A stretch of DNA of 64,000 nt from Ypsolopha sequella. Lineage: Eukaryota; Arthropoda; Insecta; Lepidoptera; Ypsolophidae. The position numbers and the translations under genes were made by a program. Every line of letters starts with the position of its first letter. Position 1 is the first letter of the stretch. The DNA is taken from the NCBI GenBank assembly GCA_934047225.1, contig OW204005.1, positions 20,530,396 through 20,594,395 on the forward strand. The letters run 5' to 3'. Below are positions 31,421 through 41,938 of the stretch, piece after piece. The notes below the pieces were generated by a model, which was given only the letters and a program-made list of their open reading frames with translations, searched no databases and was not told the origin of the DNA.

Positions 31421-32476
31421 TTCCAGTATTCAGAACCCCAGTACTTCTGAGCTGCGGGAGGGTTTACTAGCATTAATTCACAGAAAGTTGCTTTAAACCA
31501 TTCCACTATTCAGAGTTGCGAACGATCTGGATTCGGGTATTGTTTCCGGTGTAGTATTCAAGACTTCATAATAAAAATGCTTCCTCTACTCAGATCCTTA
31601 GATAGCATAAAAGTACTAAGGTGCGATCTGATACGCGGGAGGTAATTTTTTTGATTAGCTTAATTAATGTGTCAAATAGAAGAAATTAGATGCTGTTTTG
31701 AGTGCATTGTATTTGAGACTTCGATTACTAAAGGAAATTAGTTATGTCTTGCAGTAAATAAATTAAACGAATGACGAAATTATTCGAGAGTGCACAAACT
31801 TCAGAGCAAGTGTACGAGTTGGTCTTAAATAAATTTTCTCGACGCGTTACTATAAAAATAAAGGTACAACCTACTTCGGTGAGCAGAGGTAAAGATAAAG
31901 ACGTGGACAGAAAGTCTAAAAACCGTATCTCCGCAGGTAAACCTCCTAAAAAGATGCATTCATTGTCTAAAAACATAAAAACATAAGCAAGAATGTACCT
32001 AGCGCTTGATAATTTTGTTGTTAATAATTATTGATTCGTCTAATGTTGAAAGTTGTAGGATTATATTGTCATATGTTTGTGCAATTCAATTTTTTTTTGA
32101 TGAAAGTTCAATGATATTCATCCTTTCTTTAATCTTCGCTTGATTACATAGATGTACTGACTTACTGAGCATAGTCTGTTAAACCTATAACCCAATTTTT
32201 AGTCTAAGTAGCGGTAGGAATTCATATCCATAACGCTAGTATTGCGTATGTAATGCCTCCCGCATTACAGAACTAAAAGCAGGGTAAGCTAATCTGAGTA
32301 GCGGTAGGAATTTATATCCATAACGCTAATATTGCGTTTGTAGAGCCTCCCGCATTACAGAACTAAAAGCAGGGTAGCATTTAATGCATTAAACTGCGCG
32401 TTCAATCGCTTAAAGGCTTCCGCAACTCAGAAGTACTGTGGTTCTGAATACTGGAAGGGTTTCCATAAACGCGGCA
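31398..32476. repeat. Inverted pair flanking about 1 kb
   Basis: 31398-31456 (GCGTTTATGGAAACCCTTCC, then ACTTCTGAGCTGCGG) is the inverse of 32418-32476. The interior is mostly AT-rich, with no clear gene and no named repeat apart from the 90-bp duplication. Confidence 0.55.
32202..32376 (+). repeat. Two-copy tandem repeat, 90-bp period
   Basis: AGTAGCGGTAGGAATT, CCTCCCGCATTACAGAACTA and AAAGCAGGGTA recur at an offset of 90 bp with a few changes. Confidence 0.8.
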
Positions 32477-32569
32477 CCGCACCCGACGGCAACGGTTTAG
32501 ATAATATTTTTATTTAGTATAATGTTTTGTTTAGTATAATATTTTATTTAGTAATATATATATACATTT

Positions 32570-33310
32570 TTTTTTCTTAGGATTATTTAGTTTTAAACTA
32601 GTATTTAACTGTTTTTTCTGAATGAACTGATAGTACGACAGTCACGAATACAATGAGGAAGAGCATTCCAAAATCTGACTGCTTGGACATTAAGAATTAC
32701 ATTAATACATTAAGAATTAACATAAGCACCAGTATAGTGTACTGGAGTTTTAAGAAGTGACATAGTTCCAAAAGGTAGGGTTCTGTCTCTGATTAAAAAT
32801 TCAAAACGGTCACGAAGGTAAGCGGGGGCAAGTGGATTCTTAAGGATGTTAAATAGGTAGAACAAAATATGACAAAAAAAAGGTGTGGTTGCATTTCATA
32901 ACAGAAGTATAGTTTTGTAAACATAAGTGTCATGATCATAATACTGAGGATTGTACGGAACGCTTTGCATCGTCTCGCTGAATATATCTTTATTTATTTT
33001 ATTTATAACACTTTTTGCACTTTTACACAAATAACTTAAAGACAAAAAAAGCAATTAAACATGGTGTACAAGGGCGGCACTTATTGATAATAGCAATATC
33101 TTCCAGGCAACCCTTGGTAGCTAACAGAAAGATGAACAAAACAACATGTGGAGGTGTAAATACTAATCAGAAAATAATAGGGAGATCAAGATTAAAATAT
33201 AAACCTAAATATCTAAGACATAAACTTACATATAAGAATACTTGAACATGCTTAAATAAATAAATACAAACCTATAAAATATACATATACATATATAAAT
33301 AATAACTAAA
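32570..33310 (-). mobile_element. LINE 3' fragments, minus strand
   Basis: 32620-32850 has the inverted look of a CR1/Jockey C-terminus (CATTCCAAAATCTGACTGCTT region). 32990-33130 contains a 3'UTR-like block (GGGCGGCACTTATTGATAAT, CAATATCTTCCAGGCAACCC) resembling 21620-21690. Heavily decayed. Confidence 0.4.
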
Positions 33311-35420
33311 CATACAAAAATTATAATAATATTGGATATTTCAGTTCTAAGATATCGTAAAAAACATTTTTTACACATTGTCTAACCTCGACCAATGATG
33401 ATAGCGACTAACGATGAGCATGACCTTTTACTCCTATTATCTTTAAAAGGAAAAAAAATGCAAATACTGTCTGAGCTGAAACTGGCTTACATCGGGGGAA
33501 ATGTAGGCTATATTTAATTTAAACCACATACCTACTGAATAAATTTACCGTAGAAAAATACCACGTAAATACTATTAGATATAACATATAATAGTGACAT
33601 CTTGGTGACATTCCTTTTCACCCCAATCTTAAAGGCAAATTAATCAACGCGTTATTTATTTTACTTGTTTTGTTTTTTCAAGAGGTCAAAAATATGACAT
33701 TAAAGAGTCAAAATTATCATTACTAAAAATAGTTATCTACTTTTCCTTGTAACTTCGTATCACCGCCGTCTGGTTGTAACTAGAGATAAAATTCGCGTGA
33801 CATTTGACCCCCCCCCCCCTAATTAGCGTCACGTGATTTATAGACGCCCCCTAATACGCCCTCTTAGGAGGCATTTAGCCGACAACGACCTTGAATCGAC
33901 CTGTGCAAAACTTTCCTTGCATTTCAGTGCAAGTACCATAAAATACCATTAGTAAGGATTAAAAAAAAAAGCAATTTTTTTTTTTCGATATGTTGCGATC
34001 TAGATTCACCCCCTTTCGGATGTGCATGCACTCTTACGAGGAACGCACTGTATTTTTTTCGTACGGTTTAAGAAAAATAACGTTATCAATAGTAGTAATT
34101 TTGGGAACAGGAGCCTTAAGTACGGAACCCTCGTTTTTTATTATATTGCTGCTACTCTGCGGTTGTTCTCCAATTATTGACAATTTTGCTACCGACATTA
34201 TATACATAAATTACGTAAGTGTACCTACTTCCAACTACGCTGTAGATTTTTCCTCATTAAAAGTTTATTCAGGGACACACTTTTCTGTTTTTCTAGGAGT
34301 CAAGGTTATCAGAGGTCATTAGAATGATTAAAGCTATCAATTACAAGTAACACGCGAAAAACATGTGGTTAATAGTATGACGCACTCAGTTAACATGCAC
34401 AGTTTTGTTTACTTTGTTTATTTTTATTTATTTATTTATGATAGGAAAACAAACAGATTTAAATCGAATCTAAACATTACATGGTAATGCAAATTAGCCT
34501 ATAGTTTTCACAATTGGCATACATTAAATTATGTAAGGGTGTGTTAATTCGAAAACCATTTCGAGATTTAGGTTTAATAAGCCGTATTTTCGAAGTTTTG
34601 GTCTAAAAAACCTAGTGGTGATGAATATTTTTACGAAAAGGCTGCAACTTCCATTTGCCCTCGTGTGACGTCACTTGAGCAATGGCTGTTTAGAAATGTT
34701 TCCTTTGCTATCAAGATAAATTTTATAATAATTTGCTTCAGACTAATTTGACAGCTAGATGACAGATGAGTTGACAGACACAGACAGACCACTTTTTTTT
34801 ATAAGCAATCACATATCACACAATCTTATGTCTAAAATTCTCAAGTGACATTTCATCGGACAATTCTTTAAAAAATCATAAAAAATAATGGTTAATTCAT
34901 GTTCCAAAATAATGAAAACTATGTCCTAAAATGGCGTAATTTCCCTGATTTTTTTTTAAACCTTTCAAAATTAAGCTATGGGAATTGAAACTATATAGGT
35001 ACTTCTAATAAAGCAAGTTATTATGCTATAATCTAACGAAGTTCGTTAGACTATAGTTGTAGCAATGACGTATATAGATAAGTGTCAAATAATTATCTCC
35101 GTGCCCGCTCACACAGGCTCTTGGCAACGTCCTCTTCATGCTACGTGGCGCGGAGGGAGTCCCCACTAGTGCGCGCACCCATGAAACTCAACGCACTCTT
35201 GGTATCAGAACCACTGTGTGATCTTTTCTCTGACAGAATGACGGATGTGGTGCGGGAATGATTGAAATTCTGTGATAGTGAAGCCTCAATGACGATGTCC
35301 TTGGCCTTAGACCAAAATATGTATTTTTGTCTTGGTTTCTTTTGTTACTCAGTTCTAAATCCGTGATAATAACCCATTCCATTTAAAATTTCGTAAAAGC
35401 ATTCAATGTGCAGACAAGAC
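33310..35420. other. Stretch with no identified gene
   Basis: Mostly AT-rich. It holds a C13 tract near 33810, a fragment related to repeat L near 33880, and a TTTATTTATTTATGATAGGA tail-like segment at 34425 that may be a minus-strand LINE end. Open frames at 33990-34322 and 35188-35382 show no recognisable domain and I do not call them. Confidence 0.4.
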
Positions 35421-35424
35421 TTTT

Positions 35425-36015
35425 TTTTAGGTTCCCTAATCAACAAGGAAACCTTTAGTTTTGCCATGTCCGTCCGTCTGTCTGTCCGTCTGTCTGTCTG
35501 TCTGTCCGCGGCCTAGCTGAGAGACTCTTAGTACTATAAAAAGCTGTAATTTGACTTGGGTATACATATTAATCACGCCGAATAAGTGGTAAAATCTTGA
35601 AAAAATATGTTTTTTGGGGTACCCCCGTACACATAAAGCGGGCATGTTTTTTTTTCTCGTCTATTCCCTGGTGTACGGTGTCGTTGGACAGGTCTTTCAA
35701 AAATATTGTAGGTATGTGAAAACTATTTTTCGATTCAGAGATCCGTTTTTAAATTGCTAATTTTTGAGTCATTTGTCCCCCCTGCCAGCTAAACGGTTGT
35801 TTTTAGGTTTATGAAAAAAATCACGTCAGTTGTAAATATATTGAACAACTATCACAGCTAAGGCTTTACAAGTTAACGAGTAAAAGTCGACCAAATTAAA
35901 ATGAAAATTTCGTACAAATTCCATTGAAAATTACTTAGAATAAGTTGTTAGAGTTGTGTAAACAAGTAGTAAATATAAGTTTATGAACCTTCTAAGTCCG
36001 TTTGGCAGGTTGGGG
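35425..36015. repeat. Dispersed repeat Q variant, left part, target of the LTR element
   Basis: Begins AGGTTCCCTAATCAACAAGG with a TCTG/TCCG microsatellite (35468-35510). The partner end lies at 39103-39175 (CTACGGAACCCTACATTGCG to CACTTGCCGGTTTTTT). The LTR retrotransposon sits between. Confidence 0.6.
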
Positions 36016-36197
36016 TGTTAACTGAATGAAATACAGGTTAGCGGTTAGATAGTCCGATATATTCTAGTGGCTACAACCACGTAAGAAAACACGTCGTTAC
36101 TACACAATGCCGGGAAGAGAACTGGCGTGGCTACGTGCCTTGCCATAAGTCGTGCGCAATTACTTATTGCTACAATCAGCAATTTCATGACTCCACA
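36016..36197 (-). repeat. 3' LTR
   Basis: 182 bp, TG...CA. In the minus sense it begins TGTGGAGTCATGAAATTG. It follows the tract GTAGAAAGGGATGTAC. Confidence 0.9.
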
Positions 36198-37655
36198 GTA
36201 CATCCCTTTCTACAAAAAAAATTTTTCAAAATAAAATTTTTTAACAAACTAAAAACATCTTTCATTGATTGTACCTGAATGTTTCAAAACATACTACACT
36301 GATTGTACTCTGATACACTGTTGCAATAATATCATAATCTGACTCGACATATAAACAATTGTAAACACAAAACAAGCTCGTAACATGAAACTGCCTACTG
36401 GCTGACGCAATTCTTATCTTGCTGTAATGAAAATAAATTTCAATGAAATAAAATTTCAACATTGTGCAGTACCCTAATGTAAAGACTATTTTATAATGTA
36501 AAATTACACAAGATTCTTTAAGAAAACAATACAAAAAAAAAATGAATATAAAACTGAAAAACTCTTTAACACTAACTTCTGTAGAAATTACTCTGAAATT
36601 GAATACCAAATTAACAGATAACACCTGAATATCCAAAACAGTGAAATAACATAATAACGGTGTTATAATATCAAAAATAGTGCTATAATGGAAAATTTTC
36701 AATTTGTTCAACTACACAATTCATAACTGGACTTTACACAGTATATTAATGTGAAAAAAAATGCTATCATAAAAAACTTTAAACAATTTATAGAGGAAAA
36801 ATACAAATACAAAACTGTTACATAACACAAAAAAAATACATTTCCTGACATCTATCCGAATCCTAAACATTTTATAACTTTTTGGTGATCAATCCAAAAG
36901 CTAGAAAAATATCTAGTATACCAATAGTATATCTTTACGTCATTTAAGAAAAAATTCCGGAAATTTCTACTTACATGCTTCATAGTTATACAAATTACAA
37001 ACATAAATGACATTTCAATACACAATACACAAGAAAACATAAAAATAAATTTCGCATTGCATCAAGGGTCTACATTTGCATTCTATTACGGAACCCTGTT
37101 TATTCGTCTTTGCTTATTTGCTCTAATTCGATGTCATTCAGATAGCGTTTCCTGCTTAACCTGAGTGTATATCGACATTATACATCACTTGAAAACAATA
37201 ACAAAACACTAAAAAATTACAATCTACAAGAAGAGAAAGAAAAAAATATCTAAGTTTCGGAAATCTCTCTAGTATCCCTTTAATGCGGAAAGAAAAAATA
37301 TAACTTGATAGTTTGCAAAAATACACTCTAGGCCATTTTACGATTCACCGAGGGCTCGGAACAACTTGAAGAGTGTTCAGGTTAAAATATGGCTTGCCCG
37401 TATCTATAGTTTCATTTAGCTCGCGGGTTCATATTCGAGTTATAAACTCACGGAACCCTAACATTTCATTTAACAATTTCTACGTTACACATGCTATTGC
37501 ATTGAGATCTGAGTCGCTTAATCCGCATTCCCCAAATCTAATACCTTTAGCTGTTCTTACAACTACTTTCTAGTATGATCACTACTTTGTACCTTACACA
37601 AAAATAACACCATGGTCACTGTTTCGTAAACTTTCGATTTATGTTTCAATTTGTC

Positions 37656-37922
37656 CTATACATGTTGCTGCATCGTATTTTGGAATGCCTGTGGGGCACT
37701 CTCCAAAGTTGACGCTCTTAATTCTTTTCTTAGCCACTTTCGCATATGATTACTACACTTTGTATATAATACGTACACTGATAAAAAACACAATATGATA
37801 ACTGTTATCACTATCACAATTCCATAAATCTCCATTTTTTCTTCTAATTTCGAATTACTTGACTCGTTTGCACCATTCTGTGCTATGACAACTTGTTCGT
37901 TTTTACTTTGTGGTTTACCCAT
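37656..37922 (-). CDS. LTR-element ORF: predicted N-myristoylated single-pass membrane protein (88 codons)
   Basis: The preferred start is the ATG at 37922, which gives MGKPQSKNEQ, a textbook N-myristoylation signal (Gly2, Ser6, Lys7). A longer open frame starts at 38018 but would hide that signal. A polar stretch is followed by one membrane segment (IYGIVIVITVIILCFLSVYV, about residues 39-58), then a basic tail (NHMRKWLRKEL). It has no similarity I recognise to gag, pol or a classical env. Inference: a membrane-targeting accessory protein. Lack of frame damage fits the youth of the element. Confidence 0.6.
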   Translation of the reverse strand: MGKPQSKNEQVVIAQNGANESSNSKLEEKMEIYGIVIVITVIILCFLSVYVLYTKCSNHMRKWLRKELRASTLESAPQAFQNTMQQHV

Positions 37923-38436
37923 TTTTCGGAATTTTAACCACAAAATATTTACACGACTTTTACAAAAAACTAAATCTTTATCACTGAACCTCACAATGTG
38001 TACTGTATGCAAAACCAAAAATAATACTCTTTATGTACTTTAATCATTGCTCTAGAAAATCTACAAATCTAACAATTCCGATACGACGTGAGTTAGGTAG
38101 CGTTTTCTGCAAAACCCGACTGTATAGTCGTCAAAATAAACCATTTTTGAAAACAATAACACAACATAATAAAACTAGAAAATCTGATATAGGTACATAA
38201 AATACAAAGGTTCATAAAATATCTAAATAGTTGCTTCGTAACACGATATCACTGCATGGAATTGTACTGTATCCGGTCGTCACAAGAATTGTCACACGTT
38301 GTCAGCACTTTCCTATGTGTGTGTTCATATACACAACCTGGTTTCTCTGTAATGTATATCGGGGTCTTGTTTCTTTGCACATGTCGTATGTTGCTAATAA
38401 AAATTCGCTAAATACCTCCATGGCTCAGAAAGCTTC

Positions 38437-38859
38437 TCAAAATATTCCTCGATTTTTTTCTTTTGTAGCTACGTTCTTGAATTCTCTTACTTTTCTTGGT
38501 AACGGTGTCGAAGTCATCACTTGCAACACGTCCGCACCTTCACGTTCCGATTTTTTCTTCAGTATGCTGTCTTCTAGGCTATGTTTGTTATCTGGGCTAC
38601 TGCTGACCTCCGGGTTTCCTTTTTTCTCCGGGCTAATGCTGACTTCCTGCTGTTGTCCTTCGATAATATCTCTCCTCCGGGCTGTATCTTCCGGGTTGTT
38701 ATCTTGCCGGCGTTTTTGTAATTTTTTCTGCCTCCGCCTCTTGGATACTTGCCGACCACAACGTAAGTCGTTGTAATTCCCGCCGAGCCACGACTCTACT
38801 CGACGGGGAGTTCTCTTCCCGCTGTCCTGTCTGTTCAGTTCACGAACATGATACCCCAA
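38437..38859 (-). CDS. LTR-element ORF: basic, Arg/Lys-rich protein (140 aa)
   Basis: First long frame after the primer site in the minus sense, so it sits where gag normally is. Very basic (SKRRRQKKLQKRRQ near 40-53), then Ser/Pro/Glu-rich with two similar pieces (SPEKKGNPEVS, SSPDNKHSLED). There is no zinc knuckle and no capsid motif that I can see. It could be RNA-binding or a decayed gag remnant. Start is the first ATG (MGYHVRELNRQ). Confidence 0.45.
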   Translation of the reverse strand: MGYHVRELNRQDSGKRTPRRVESWLGGNYNDLRCGRQVSKRRRQKKLQKRRQDNNPEDTARRRDIIEGQQQEVSISPEKKGNPEVSSSPDNKHSLEDSILKKKSEREGADVLQVMTSTPLPRKVREFKNVATKEKNRGIF

Positions 38860-38887
38860 CAGCCATAAAACGCACTGTCCAGAAATC

Positions 38888-38904
38888 GACGTTCGGGGTC
38901 ACCA
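38888..38904 (-). promoter_or_regulatory. Primer-binding site for tRNA-Trp
   Basis: The minus strand reads TGGTGACCCCGA, complementary to the 3' end of animal tRNA-Trp (UCGGGGUCACCA). It starts 16 nt inside the 5' LTR. An extra A follows the 12-nt match. Confidence 0.7.
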
Positions 38905-38920
38905 CTTTGGCATGTTGTGG

Positions 38921-39102
38921 TGTTGACTGAATGAAATACAGGTTAGCGGTTAGATAGTCCGATATATTCTAGTGGCTACAACCACGTAAGAAAACACGTC
39001 GTTACTACACAATGCCGGGAAGAGAACTGGCGTGGCTACGTGCCTTGCCATAAGTCGTGCGCAATTACTTATTGCTACAATCAGCAATTTCATGACTCCA
39101 CA
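38921..39102 (-). repeat. 5' LTR
   Basis: 182 bp, one difference from the 3' LTR. Upstream of the primer site in the minus sense. Confidence 0.9.
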
Positions 39103-39631
39103 TCCGCAAATTGTGACGGGGGACTACGGAACCCTACATTGCGCGTGGCCCGACACGCACTTGCCGGTTTTTTACTACTTTATTATTAGTACATCTATAG
39201 ATAAAAGATATACGCATAAATAATCTAAATGGAAAGAAAATATTTATTGACTTTAATAACCATAATTATGTATTTAATATCCTTCCAAAAAAGAGGACTT
39301 CTGATTCTCCCGGGACTGTTTCTGAGGACTGTCTCTCCCGGTTTAATTTTAACAACAAAAAATCACTCACTTCGTGTCACCGAATGAGGTCGGCGAAGAT
39401 AACGACATTTTAGATGTATCTTACATAAACTCGGCTACAAAAATATCTCAACTGAGTCACTCATCCACAGTGTACTCGAAAATGTAGTGTAGAAACGTAT
39501 TCGCTTTAAAAACATTATAAGTACATAGTTCTAGAACAATTTTATTGCGGCATCGAATCGTAGCCGTTAAAATCGTTCACAAATAGGGAACTAGATCTGC
39601 AGACATCTGTACCAGTTTGAAAAGAAGTACC

Positions 39632-40057
39632 TTAAGGCGCTACGGAAAAAAATCGACACTTTAAGGACTTGTATATCTACTTCAGTAAATAATGTATTAT
39701 TTTGATAAAATAGTATATTATTTTTGGATTCTTTTTCTAGGGATCTGTTAAAACAGAAACGCGATTGGAGAAATTCGGCTCGATAGAAATATTTATTGAA
39801 ATGAGGTCCTTTCCGACACCAATTCTCCTGGTTTGACAATTTAAAATGACATATAGACTGCAACTATATTTTATTAGGTGGGTTTTAACAGTATCTAGGA
39901 CCTGGTTAAACGAAATTTTGATATCAACTTTAGTACATTTTATATTAATAAAAAAACCGACATTTTGCTACTTTTCCACGAATCCGTCCCTCTCGCACTG
40001 AGGATTTTTTCGCATATGGAGTAACAGGGACCCTAAAACTTTTACATATCGCCTTAA
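39632..40057 (-). mobile_element. TTAA-type MITE, family F1, full copy
   Basis: 426 bp, TTAA at 39632-39635 and 40054-40057. Ends GGCGCTACGG and ACATATCGCC. Very close to the copy at 14838-15262 in inverted orientation. Confidence 0.8.
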
Positions 40058-40581
40058 CATGACGTGCACATACTGTAAAACCAAATATTTAAATATTTTG
40101 CTGATGCTTGTGATAATAATACTTAAATTATTAAAAAATAATAGGATATTATAAACACAAAAAGATTTCTAAAACTGTAGTAGGTACATACCAGACCGAT
40201 ACGTGTATAAAATACAGTACTCCCAAATATGTAATGAGCATAGAAATCTATAGCCGAGCAACCGGACGTACCACGTGACCTTATTGAATTGAAAGAATAA
40301 GGAAATAGGAACTTTGCCGAACAGTGGCGAAGATTTTATAATAATATAAGTTATATAAGTTATTATATGCTTGGGAATACTGTAAACAATGATTAAAATA
40401 GAAAGTGAACCAGGAAGTTTGTAATCAGATTGGAGTGCTAAGCTCAATTGAAAGCCGCAGGCTAAAATCAATTACTCTGTTACCCATAAAGCTCTCGCTG
40501 TCTCTGTTACTTTTGAAAGGAATTGGAAGGCCAAACTTTTTGGCATGGCCTTGTTGTAGGAAGTAAGCGCTTCGGTATGGC

Positions 40582-41188
40582 TTAACCCTTAATTAGTCGC
40601 ACTAAGAAAATTACATAATTACTCGCATGGGGTCACAGATGACCCCAAATTGTAGGAATAATTTTTACTATTTATGAAATATATAAGTAAATAAAACTTT
40701 ATTATTATTTATTATTAATTCCATTATATTTAAAAGGAAACAACATGAACTAAATATCCAATCCAATAAAAACAAGCTAAATTAAAATTATTATCAAAAA
40801 TTATCAATTTGTACTTATACTAAGATCAAAGTTAAAACTTTAGAAGTATTTGAATAATTTCATTTTATCAAGCTGTAAAAAACATATTTATAAAATAAAT
40901 TTACACACTGGACATATAATAATACAAATCGAATTAATAATACACAAGAAAAATACATAAACTAAACAACTCACCTCTTTCAAAAAAGTAACGTAATTAC
41001 TCGCACGGGGTCACCGCTCAAGAGCGCAGAGACGCATCCTTCTACTCCCGTGACTTGGACGCTACTAGAATACAAACTTCGACGCGGGTTATGAAGCTAG
41101 CGGGGGCGCGGGGAAATTCGGGCAGCGGCAAGTGCTTAATTTTTTAATGCGAAACTGCTTTGACCCCATGCGACTAATTAAGGGTTAA
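40582..41188. mobile_element. piggyBac-type MITE
   Basis: TTAA at 40582-40585 and 41185-41188. Perfect 16-bp ends CCCTTAATTAGTCGCA and complement. CCCT termini with a TTAA target are the piggyBac hallmark. Subterminal GCATGGGGTCA and GCACGGGGTCA motifs occur near both ends. No transposase frame in 607 bp. Confidence 0.85.
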
Positions 41189-41494
41189 ACTATTTGGAGT
41201 GAACCCACGACATTTTAACTACTCTGTGGCCAAAGGAATCCCGGCTTGAATGAGATAAAACCGGAGTGGGAGCCACTTTGCAAGTAACTGTTTCTGATAC
41301 TATTCTATTTGAACTGGATATTGTATCCAAGTAATTAATTTTTATTGATATGAACTAATCAGCGGACGCAAAACGTTCATTGTACTGTCACATTTGTAGC
41401 ATTATAAGGTTAAATAATATTAGTTGGCGAAACTCAAAACATTTTATATATTGTATTTATAGTAAGTATTGATATAAATTTTTATTTTGTTATT

Positions 41495-41720
41495 AAACTT
41501 GTATAATTCTTTGTATATTCTTCTTCTTTGTGTACACGTGTATGATTACTCTGTTTATTTTACTTTTTCCTATTGTGATGGTTTTGCTGTCAGAAATCTC
41601 TGTTTAGAGATAAGCTCGCCAATGTGCATCTTATTAGTGTAATTTTGTTTATGTTTATATTTCCGTGTGTGTAAAAATAAAGAATAGGTATTATTTATTG
41701 TATTGTAACTTGTCTATCGG
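41495..41720 (+). mobile_element. LINE 3'UTR end
   Basis: Contains TAGAGATAAGCTCGCC, a motif also at 46185-46200, and ends with AAAAATAAAGAATAGG. It is a non-coding 3' region. Confidence 0.5.
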
Positions 41721-41734
41721 GTCCGCACAAGGTT

Positions 41735-41930
41735 TTTAGGGTTCCGTACTCAAAGACCAAAATCATTGTCTGACTGTTCGTCCGTATGTCACCGGGTATC
41801 TAGCTCTTTGACGGAATGAGATAGAAACCTGAAATGTTGATGTGTCGTGTAAAATGTTTACCTAAAACTGAATATTGAATTTAAAATGTAATTAAATTAT
41901 TTAAAAATAGAGCAGAAAAGTTTTTTTTTT
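41735..41930 (+). repeat. Dispersed repeat Q fragment
   Basis: AGGGTTCCGTACTCAAAGAC, then TGACTGTTCGTCCGTATGTC and CCGGGTATCTAGCTC, as in the second half of repeat Q. It ends in a T11 tract before the minisatellite. Confidence 0.5.
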
Positions 41931-41938
41931 TGTATTTT

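Larger units (their letters stand above)
36016..39102 (-). mobile_element. Young non-autonomous LTR retrotransposon (3.09 kb)
   Basis: Two 182-bp LTRs (36016-36197 and 38921-39102) start TG, end CA on both strands and differ at one base (36020 against 38925). In the minus sense the primer site follows the 5' LTR and a purine tract (AGAAAGGGATG) precedes the 3' LTR. No protease, reverse transcriptase or integrase frame is visible. It must depend on another element's enzymes. No clear target duplication was found: the flanks are TGGGG and TCCGC. Confidence 0.85.

Noticed and set aside
31033..31506. 157-codon minus-strand frame
   Set aside because: It is antisense to the LINE remnant, whose plus-strand frame has the recognisable signature.
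33990..34322. 110-codon plus-strand frame with hydrophobic stretches
   Set aside because: It starts in sequence related to repeat L, has no domain and no splice or promoter context. Hydrophobicity is expected from AT-rich DNA.
38231..38776. Plus-strand 181-codon frame in the LTR element
   Set aside because: It is the shadow of the basic minus-strand frame at 38437-38859. The LTR, primer site and purine tract all set the element on the minus strand.
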